From positions 1-41,846 of IMG/VR virus record IMGVR_UViG_3300037042_003108: DNA of 41,846 nt. One strand, given 5' to 3'. Source of the stretch: a virus. Below the pieces are notes generated by a model that was given only the letters and a program-made list of their open reading frames with translations, had not been told where the DNA came from and made no database searches. Every line of letters begins with the position of its first letter. The stretch's first letter is position 1. A program made the position numbers and the translations under genes. Of this stretch, positions 14,917-25,000 are shown piece after piece.

Positions 14917-15147
14917 GTGACGCTCGCACTGCCGGTTCATCCGGACACCATCCATGAGGAGCTGATCAGCATCGACAAGATCGTTGCGAAGTGGAAGGCG
15001 CGGGTGAATGAAGGCATCCCGTGCATCGACCTTCCAGGGCCGGACGCCGAGGAGGCTCTCGACAACTTCCTTCGGGAGTTTTCGGGGGAGCTGCTCCTGG
15101 TCGCCGGAAAGGCTCACAACCTGGCGATCGTCTTGGCCGAACGATGA
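14917..15147 (+). CDS. Small helical protein
   Basis: Predicted 76-residue protein beginning at GTG 14917, 2 bp after the preceding stop, behind AAAGGGGA. It is mostly alpha-helical and acidic (HEELISIDKIVAKWKARV, then DAEEALDNFLREFSGELLLVAGK). The stop overlaps the ParB-like start by ATGA, implying coupled translation. No family is recognised; its size suits a small partner of one of its neighbours. Confidence 0.55.
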   Translation: MTLALPVHPDTIHEELISIDKIVAKWKARVNEGIPCIDLPGPDAEEALDNFLREFSGELLLVAGKAHNLAIVLAER

Positions 15148-15992
15148 GTGCCGACGCCACAGCGACTCCTTCCTCGCACTTCGAGGAGATCGAGACAGAC
15201 CTCCTGGAGAACAACGCCTGGAACCCAAACGTCATGGCTCAGGGGGAATTCGATCGTCTCGTCGAAGAGATCCAGACCGTGGGGTTCATCGATCCCATTC
15301 AGGTCGTCCCGCTTGGGGGGCCTGAGACCGGGAAGTACCGGATCATCGGAGGAGAGCATCGAGCGGCGGCGGCTCGGGAGCTGAAGCTGCCCAAGGTTCC
15401 TGCGATGGTTCTGGACGGTCCTCGGTGGCAGGACGAGGACCTTCAACAGCTCGTGACCGTCCGGCTGAACGTGCTGCACGGAAAGCTCAACCCCGAGAAG
15501 ATGGCGGTTCTCTATAACCGCATGGCGACGAAGTACGGCGAGGAGGCGCTTCAGAAACTATTCGCGTTCACGGACCAGCACGGTTGGGAGAAGATGCTGT
15601 CCCAGATCAAGCACGGGCTGGTGAAGGCGGGGATACCCAAGGAGAAGCGCAAGGAGTTCGACGAGAAGGCCAAGGAGGCTCGGACGCTCCACGATCTGGA
15701 GCGCATTCTGAACGAGCTGTGGTCGAGCTACGGCGACACCATGAAGCTGTCGTTCATGATCTTCACCTTCGGGAAGCGCGAGCACATCTACATCCAGGCG
15801 GACAAGAAGACGCGGGACGCGATGCGGCGGGTGGCGAGCTACTGCAAGGCCCGCTCGAAGGACATCAACACGGTCCTGGGACCGACCATCATCGCTCTGG
15901 CGGACGTCCTCAAGCAGAAGGAGGCTGAGGAGCAGGCGGCTGGGAAGGAGGTCAAGCCCCCGGGGCCTGAACAGGACGACGTTGAGTTTTGA
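15144..15992 (+). CDS. ParB/Spo0J-like (ParB-Srx fold) protein
   Basis: Predicted 282-residue protein. The N-domain has the ParB arrangement: NAWNPNVM, then EFDRLVEEIQTVGFIDPIQV, then YRIIGGEHRAAAARELK with GGEHR (69-73) in place of the ParB GERR box, and VPAMVL. ParB boxes bind CTP or act as nucleases in different subfamilies, and which applies is unclear. The middle and C-terminal parts are helical and charged; the end is QDDVEF, similar to the acidic tips of the replication proteins. Possible roles are a DNA-sliding clamp, a segregation factor or a nuclease. The stop codon overlaps the promoter for the giant gene. Confidence 0.75.
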   Translation: MSADATATPSSHFEEIETDLLENNAWNPNVMAQGEFDRLVEEIQTVGFIDPIQVVPLGGPETGKYRIIGGEHRAAAARELKLPKVPAMVLDGPRWQDEDLQQLVTVRLNVLHGKLNPEKMAVLYNRMATKYGEEALQKLFAFTDQHGWEKMLSQIKHGLVKAGIPKEKRKEFDEKAKEARTLHDLERILNELWSSYGDTMKLSFMIFTFGKREHIYIQADKKTRDAMRRVASYCKARSKDINTVLGPTIIALADVLKQKEAEEQAAGKEVKPPGPEQDDVEF

Positions 15993-16017
15993 TCCCCTCC
16001 GGTTGTAGAACTAGGGT
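15989..16017 (+). promoter_or_regulatory. sigma70-like promoter of the giant gene
   Basis: TTGATC (15989-15994), 17-bp spacer, TAGGGT (16012-16017), overlapping the ParB-like stop. It is followed by GGAG (16024-16027) and the ATG at 16034, giving a leader of roughly 10 nt. Confidence 0.5.
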
Positions 16018-16033
16018 GGGCCCGGAGACCATC

Positions 16034-19000
16034 ATGATGCAGCAGACCGCGCTACGCTTGACCGAGCAGGACGTCCCGAAGAAGAACATCAACGCCTCGA
16101 AGTTGGTGCCGGTCTTCGACTGGGACGACAAGGTCATCTGGGTATTCGTGAAGCAAGCCGGTGGCGGGGTTCTCGGCCCCGTAGAGGTCGCGCACAGCAA
16201 GATCGACTCCTACGCCGGAAAGCTCTCTTGGCCTTCGCAGGAGATGTGGTACAGCGGCAAGATCGACCCGACCAGCTACTCGGGGCCGCAGGACATCCTT
16301 CCCATCACCTGGACACCTGGGGAGCCCTTCCCGAAGGAGGTTCCCGCGAAGGCCCCCTCGACGTGGGCTGTGAAGATGGTGTTCCAGCCGGTGGCGGCGT
16401 CCCCCGAAGAGGTCGAGATCGCCCACAAGGTGCTGCCGAAGGCGGCGTCGCACGACTTCGAGGGATCCCTGCCCCTCACCCCAGGGGAGCTGGAAGATAC
16501 CGGCAAGACGGACGCGAACGGCTTCCCGGTGTGGAAGGACAAGACGACCGGAGAGAAGTTGTCGCTCCTCCCAGGCGACAAGCTCGCGATCTGGTCTGCG
16601 GCCGAGCACAAGTACCACTACGTCATGAAGACCGAGTCGGGGTGGTCCATCGATTTCACCCTTCCCTTCGCGGCTCCGGAGGACCTGGACGTCGAGAAGA
16701 AGGCGGTGCCGAAGGAGGTTCTGCCCAAGGACTTCGAGCTGCCCCCTGGATACGTCACCACCTACGCTTCTTCCCAGGTGGTGATGGCGAAGACGCCGAA
16801 GGGTACGGCGGTGAAGTGGCTCGACACGACCCACTCGTGGGTGTACATGGACACCCCCTGGCAGGCGCACAACCCGGGTGAGGAGGAGATCGACAAGGCT
16901 GCGAAGGTGGTGGCACCGGAGCCCAAGCCGGTGACGGTGTCGACGACTCCGGTAGCGCCTCAGCCTCCGGTCCCTCCACAGGCGCCTCCGCAGAAGGTCA
17001 TCACGACGGTGGCCCCAGTCTCGAAGGCGCCCCAGGATCAGCCTGATCTGAAGTTGCCCGTAGGCTTCGAGCTACCAGCAGAGCACACGCTCACCAGCAG
17101 CACGCCGAAGGCGGTCTTCGTGAAAACTCCCGGCGGAGTCGCTGTGAAGTGGGTCGTGAAGCTGAGGTCCTGGTGGTACGTGGATCAACCCGGCAAGGAG
17201 TACAGGCCGGGCGAGGGTGGCGTAGGGGCGGTCATCACGCCTCCGGTGCAGTCGGCTCCCCCACCTCCGGTTCCTTCCGCGCCCGAGGTTCACGCGCCGC
17301 CCCCTGCGGCGAAGGTCGAGCCGCCAGCACCCCCTGAGCCCAAGCCCGCCATCATCCAGCCAGGGGCCCCTAAGAACCCGAAGGGTTTCGAGATCATCGG
17401 ACCCCAGAATAAGCATGGGCTGTGGCCTATACAGCACACGGAGACCTACGACGACGGGAACTGGTTCGTGCATCAAGACGGGACGGTCTACCATTTCCAT
17501 CCCGCCGCGATGGACTACAGCACCTGCAAGTACGGTCCGATGGGGTGGATCGAGGACAACAGCGTGCCCCTAGTCTCGGGCGCGTACTTCCAGATGAAGA
17601 AGTTTTACGGGCCGAATCCGAAGATCCCCGAGGGGTTCGTTCACTTCGGCTACGACGTCAACGGCCTCCTCCTGATTCAGAAGGGGTCTGCCCCGCCAGT
17701 CTCGTTGCTTCCGAACGGGTCCAGAGCGTGGTGGTTGGTCAAGGTTCAGCAGTACAAGCTGGAAGACGGCAGCTACCTGAAGCTGGACGACATCCTCGCT
17801 GGGAACTTCGGGAAGGCTGCGAAGGCAGTCACCGTGGCGGACATTCCGGAGGAGCCTCCGCACTGGTTGACCTACGTCGGGGAAGTGGACGCGAACGGGC
17901 TCCCGCTGGTCAACGAGTATTCTGACGATCCGGATGATGATGATCTTCTGAAGCGGCTCACACTTCTCCCGGACGAGCGCGTGGCGAAGTGGACCGGGGC
18001 GAAGTACCAACCGTTCAAGTACGTCGAGGTCACGCACACCATCAAGCCGGACAAGCAATCTTCGCTCCTGACCCCTGATGACGTCCTGGAGATGATGTCG
18101 ACGCTCGGGCTGACGGTGAAGGACGGTCGATACTACAAGGTGCTCGACTCCAACAAGGTCTACGACCCCTCGTTTCCGGCGGGCTTCGAGCCGCTGAATC
18201 CAACGGATGGTGAGGTCGGGCTCGTTCCGGTGCGGCAGGTCTCCACGAACAAGAAGTTCTACATGCTTCCTGGGGACATGGTGGCGAGCGACCTCGACGG
18301 GGATCTCAAGAAGTTCGACGTTTTCGGTGTCACCCAGGACGGTCTCAAGCCGAAGTCCGAGTACCAGGGGTTGGGTTTCGGGCAGATCGCCATGATGACG
18401 AAGGGCCTCGATCCGAACCCGCCCAAGTACACGAGTATCACCAGCAAGACGGACAAGAATGGGTACCTCATGGTCCGGACTCGTCCGTCGGACCCGGATT
18501 CTTCGGACGAGCTTTCCCTCCTTCCGAACGGGGTCGTCGCGAAGTGGGAGCAGTCGAAGAAGAAGTACGTCGTGTGGGAGTGGGACGACGAGTTCAAGGA
18601 CTTCGGTCCGGACGTCACGCGGTCCTACACGCTGAAGCAGGTCCTCACGTTGCAGGCGAAGAAGTTGCCTGGGATGCCGAAGGCTGTTCCAGCGGTGAAG
18701 CCGTCTCAGTCGGTGATGAAGGCGCCCGATCCGACACCGGCTCCTGACTACGCCATGCAGGACACCGGATCTCTGGACGAGAACGGCCACACGATCCAGA
18801 AGCACCTCCTGACTGGGGAGACGTACGTCCTCCTCCCGACGAGCCATCCTGTTCTCGGCATCTGGGTGAGCCAGACGAAGGCGTACAGGATGGTCGACTG
18901 GGACCCCGTAGCGAAGAAGTACAATCTCGCCTGGAAGGATGAGAAGCCAATTTGGTACCTCCCCGGGGACCCGGACGTCTTCGTAGGGGACGTCGAGAAG

Positions 19001-22000
19001 GGCGGGGTGAAGAAGGCCCAGAAGAAGCCTCCGTCAGCCGATCTGACGCCCTCTGACGACCTCGACCCGAACGGGTACAAGCAGAGCTACCACAAGAAGG
19101 GGGGCCCAGCGTCGATGGACCCTCTGATGGGTCCGTTCTCTCACCTTCCTGGTGGAAAGTTGGGGAAGTGGGTTCCGGATCAGCACTTCTATCAGCGAGT
19201 CTCTTTCAACTCCACGACAGGCTTGTACGAACCCCTTGTGGATCCGAAGACAGGGAACCAGGAATGGGTTGTTCCTTCAGGGATGATGAGCACGGTGGGA
19301 TCGGTTCCATTGGGCGTTTTCTTCCCTGGGGAACTCCCCGAAGCCCTGGACAAGCTCGACGTCCCTCTTCATCGGGATGAGAACAACACCTCGGCAGTGA
19401 CTCTACCTAATGGGCTGCTGCTCCGTGTACCGATCACGAACCCCAACGCGATCGAGCTGCTGACGAAGTCTGACAAAGGCTTCACGACTTTCGGGAAGCC
19501 CCTCACCAAGAAGGTGCTGTTGGGCTTGTTGGAGGCGCTCCCACTGAAGGACGCGCAGGCGCTGCACCCGCTCGGGAAGGCGGACCCGAATCAGTTGCCT
19601 CTCTTCGAGCCGAACAACATGCCGGGCATGACGCTCTCGTTACTTCCGAACGGGAAGTACGCTTTCTGGATCTCGCAGGACGCGACGTATGTGAGGTGGA
19701 GCCAGGACGACTATGGGAAGTGGGTTCCAACGCATCCCTGGGAGGTCTTCACGCTGAGTCAGGTCAAGGCCGTGTGGGCGGACGTCTCGGCGGTTGTGGT
19801 ACCTGCGGAGGAGGATGAGAGCAAACTCATGCTCACTTACGAGCTGGACTTGAACGGGATCAAGAGGGTGAGGACCCCCTCGGATCATTATTTCTCCCAG
19901 CTCCCAAGCGGTACGGTTCTGCACTGGAACCCCTACGAGAGCTACTACGAGGTGATGACCTTCTCGACCGAGGAGGGGGCGTGGGTCGTCAAGACCCCGT
20001 TGCAGACCCTGTACCCAGTCGAGGCGAAGCTGGCCTTGTCGAATGACCCCTCGGCCTTGGAGGCGGTTGGGACCAAGGACTCGAACGGCTTCCCTAAGTA
20101 CCAGGGCAAGGACAGCGACGATCGCTTCGTGAAGTTGCCCGACGGGCAGTTCGCCGAGTTCGAGAACTTGAGCGGGAAGTACATTCCCGTGACCTGGGAG
20201 GGGTCTTTCTGGAAGAGGTACTACGACAAGGCGTACACCGCGAATCAGGCTTTGACGCTTGGAAAGACAGTTCCGGAAGCACCTGAGCCGGTCAAGTCGG
20301 CCCCCATGACGGCCGATCCGGTGAAGCCTCCGGACTTCGACAAGGTGACTCCGCCAGGACCTCACGAGGCGGAGTTCGACAAGAACGGTCTGCCGGTGTT
20401 CATGACGGGCCAGGGTCTCAAGCTCTCCTGGCTCCCGAACGGCACGTTCGCCACCTGGGCGGCTGCGGCCAAGAGGTACTCCGTGCGAGAGCTGGTGAAC
20501 GACACCTGGCTCCCCACGCATCCCACCGTGAAGTACACGCTGGACGAGGTCCTGATCATGGTCGAGACGCATGGTCCCTTCGCACCGAATGGGCCGAAGG
20601 CCATGTACAAGGGGAAGAAGGGCCCGATCCCGTTCCTCGGTCACCACGACGACCTCGGGCTCCCCGCGTACGAGTCGCACGACGCCGATGTCGACTTGCA
20701 CCGTCTTCCCGACGGGACGTGGGTTCATTGGAACGACGACACAGGCAAGTACGAGATGGTCGAGCAGCAGGACGACGGCGCCTGGATCTTCCCGACGCCC
20801 ATGAAGTTCTTCACCAAGAAGGACGTCCTCGACATGACCAACCAGGCGGTTCTGTCGAAAGCTCCGCCTGTCCAGACCCAACCACAAATCGTCGAGCCCC
20901 AGTCGAAGCCTTTGTCTCCGGACCATCCGGACATCCTTCCCGACCCGAACGGTCCCGACCCGAACGGGATCAAGACCTACATCCACAAGGACCAGCAGGC
21001 GTCGAAGTTCGCGACTCCCGTGGTCTGGCACCCGGGAAAGAAGGCGTTCTACTGCCTGGTCGGCAAGTCGTACGTCCTCGCGAAGTGGGTCAAGGGCGCT
21101 CAGAAAGGGGACTGGAACTTCTACTTCAACGAGGAGCTGACCCCCGACGAGATGAAGGCTGCGACGGCGGACTCTGACGCGCCTCCGTCCGGATTCGTCC
21201 CGCCTCCAGGGCTTCCGGCAGGAGTCGCGCCGCTGCTCGGTGGTGCTGGTGGGGGGACTCCTCTCAAGGACAAGCACGGGCTCATCTACTACACCAGCGA
21301 GAAGGTTCCTGGCTCACAGGTGCTGCTGCTCCCGAACGGTGAGTTTGTTACGGAGGTCGAGGACGAGCACACAAACATCACCTCCTATGTCGTCGTGAAG
21401 TTGAATAAGTACGGCTACTGGCAAGCCGTCGGCCTCGACCTCGCCATGTCGGGCAAGGAGTATACCCCAGACGAGCTGAAGGCGCTGGTGACCGGTACGG
21501 CTCCTGCGAGCCCTCCATCTCCTGCGGGCTCGACCGTGTCCACGATTGGCGTGTCCGGTCCGGGGTCAGCCTACCTTCCGTACTCCGGTGGTCCGGACGA
21601 GAACGGGTTCCCCCGTTACGTGCATACGGACGCCGATCCAGATACGGACTACCCAGTCACGTTGCTTCCCAACGGCGAGTTCGCGAGATGGCTCGGTCTC
21701 TCGAAGCTGTACCAGGTCATGCGGTGGGATAGCATCCCGCCACCCTCGTGGGAGAAGCTCTACAAGCCCAGCGGTGCGAACGCGGTCCACACGCTGGCCG
21801 AGGTCGAGGCGATGGTGAGCGGGAAGCCCTCGACAGCGACGGCGCCCGATCTTGGGAACCTCGTCCCCATCGACAAGACGGACAAGAACGGTCTCAAGTA
21901 CTATCAGGACAAGAACCACCCATCGTTCAAGCTTTCCCAGATGCCTGACGGGGCTACCTTCGGACACTGGGTCCCGAAGAAGCAGGCGTACCAGAAGATG

Positions 22001-25000
22001 GCGTTGCAGGACGACGGCTCCTGGGAGTCAGCCACCTTCCCGATCACCTTCATCCCACTCTCAGACGTCGAGGCGATGAAGATCGCGATGGGGTATATCG
22101 CCTCTGCGACTCCGCCGTCGACACCTCTGACACTGTCCACGGCTCCCTCCGTGCAGGGGCTGTCTCCGAACCATCCGGACATCGTGAACAGCGGTGAAGT
22201 CTCGAACGACTTCATGCTGTACTACCACAAGCTCAACTCGGACGAGAAGGTTGTGTGGGCTGGCGGGGCGTTCTACTACCCTACGGCGAAGACGTACCAC
22301 AAGTCGGAGTGGTCACCGAAAACGAACGAGTGGATCTTCGTTGGCGAGCTGCCGCTGCTGGTGGGCGAGCTGAAGGCGCTCGACGACAAGGGCGGCTCCG
22401 TCGGGACGTCCGCCTTCGATCCTCTCAGCTCCCTCATGGGGTTGCCTCCGACGCTGAAGGCCCTCACGGAGAATGATCCGAACGGCTACCCGATGGTCGA
22501 GGTCATCGCGGAGCCTGGGAAGAAGCTGACGCGGCTCCCGAACGGGGAGATGGCGAAGTGGGCTGTCTCTCCTCAGAAGTACAGGAAGTACGAGTACGAC
22601 GCCGCAGGAGATTTCTGGTCCTCTTCCGATCCTGCGGTCTGGTGGACGCTGGACCAGGTCAAGGCCATGGATCCCTCGTCTTCTGCGCCCGTGTCTGACG
22701 ACGAGCCCGGGGAAGCCCCCCTGGATGCGTTCGTGGATCCCAACTTCAAGTGGAGTTCAGTTCTAGGCGTTCCGGACATCAAGGACCTCGCCTATGTCGG
22801 GGACGGGGCGGCTCTCGGCTACGCTGGCCTGGGCAAAAAGGACATCTTCGAGGACCCCACCACCAAGCAGCGGTACATCTTCAAGCCCGCGATCCCGAAG
22901 GGCGGGAGCAAGACCGAGCTGTTCCGGGCGCGCGTGCAGGAGGCGTACGCAGCTTTCGCCGTCAAGATCCGACCGGAGCACATCCCCATCAAGACGGTGA
23001 CCTACAACGGTCAGGTCGGAACTCTTCAACCGGAGCTGAAGGTCAAGACGAACACGCTGAAGGGGGTCAAGCCAAAGGATCTCACCCCACAGCAGCGGCA
23101 GGACCTCACCGTCGAGCACCTGCTCGATTGGACCATGTCCCAACACGACACCCACTCGGACAACTTGATCATCACCGAGGATGGGCGGTTGATCTCGGTC
23201 GACAAGGAACAGGGCTTCCGGTACTTCATGAAGAAGGACCACTCCGACAAGCTCTCGGTGGACTACCAGCCTAACGACACGGTTTACACCCCTTATTACA
23301 ACATCTTCTGGAAGGCGTTCGAGAAGGGAGAGTTCGATCTCGATCTGAACGCGATGCGGAATGCCATGCAGAAGATCGAGGCGATCTCTTCGGAAGAGTA
23401 CATGAAGTTGGTTGAGCCCTACGCCGCATCGATTCTCAAGACCAAAGAGGAGCGGGATCGGTTCGTGGAGAAGGCGCTTCTGCGGAAGTTGCACGTCCGA
23501 AAAGACTTTGAGACCTTCTTGACCGATAGATACAGGAAGCGCACAGGGAAGACCAACAAGCGCTTCAGCTTCGAGTCTGGCTGGGCGGGGGAGTGGACTC
23601 CTGGGGCAGTAGCACCCACCACGCAGACGCTTTCCGGGCCCGAGTACGCTGCGCTGAAGAGCATCAAGATCCGGAAGTTCGAGCACCCAACCATCACGAC
23701 AGAGGACCCGACAATCACGACATTGAAGGTGCCTGCCAGCCACTCGATCGACGAGCTGCTCAAGTTCCTTTCGGACCTGGGACTGGAGCAGGTGGAGGTT
23801 GGGGGCATCAAGACCACCACGACCAGCAGCAACCACAAGGTGTGGGTGAAGACGGCGCAGTTTGAAGCTGCGAAGATCGAGGTCGATGTGCCTCCTCCAT
23901 CAAAAGGTGGCACCCCGTTCAAGCCCCTTTACTGGCCTGATTTGCTTGACACCCCCAAGATGGAGGCGAATTCCTCAGAATGGGCGACGATCGGGAAGCC
24001 CGGGGTAAAGGTCGGCTACCTCGGAAAGAAGTTGACGTCGGATGGCGGGATGGTCGAGGGGCAGACGGTTCGAGTGAAGAAGTTCCAGGACGAGAAAGGT
24101 CCCTACCACCTGGTCCACTTCAAGCTCCGGGAGCACCAGTGGTCCGCTCTGGCACACTCGTCCAAGGCTCATGCCTCGGAGTACACCTACTACCGGGCCG
24201 ACTGGGACGGCGCTACAGAGACCTTCACCGAAGAAAGTGCCACATCGATCAAGGTGAAGGCCAAGAGCTGGACTGATGGCGCCGTAGAAGCCAACGTCAT
24301 CACCGATCGCAACCACTGGTCGTACATGGGCAGTGTGTACATGAAGGTCAGATCTAACGATGTGGCGGGATCTGTGAAGGCGGCTCTGGATGCGGTGAAG
24401 AAGGGGTTCTCCAAGGAGGTGTTCCGGGATCCAACCCCGAAGGAGTTGGAGGTTTACAAGCTGAGTCAGCTCCTGTGGTACTTCGCCCCGCAGATCGCGG
24501 ATGCCCTTCCGGCCGAGCCAGATCGGACGGTGGAGGATCTGAAGTCGAAGTTGGCTGCGGTGCCTGGGTTCGACATGGGTTGGATTGACAAGACGGAGTA
24601 CCAAGACACCTTCGAGGGGGTGTCGTCGTTCGTACTTCCAGGGCTCTGGAAGATGATGGCCCAGGGAAAGCTCAAGTTCGTGTTCAACGGAATTTCGAGT
24701 CTCAACGCCGCCGTGAACATCTGCTCCGGGAACGGGCTCATGGGCATCCACGAGAGGGCTCTGTCCGGGATCGGTCCGACGAGCTACTCATCAGGCGGGG
24801 GGTCGCCTGGTCAGGACATCTACTCTGGGAGTGGGGATCAAATTCTGACTCGTATGGTGTACTTCCCGGCAGCGTCGTCGCATGGTTTCTCCTCGCACTC
24901 ATTCGATGGGGCGTATCAAGCCATTCTGCACCCCTCTGTGCTCGATCGCCTGGACACGTACATGCACACTTCGGATAACTACGGGTATTGTCGACCAGAT

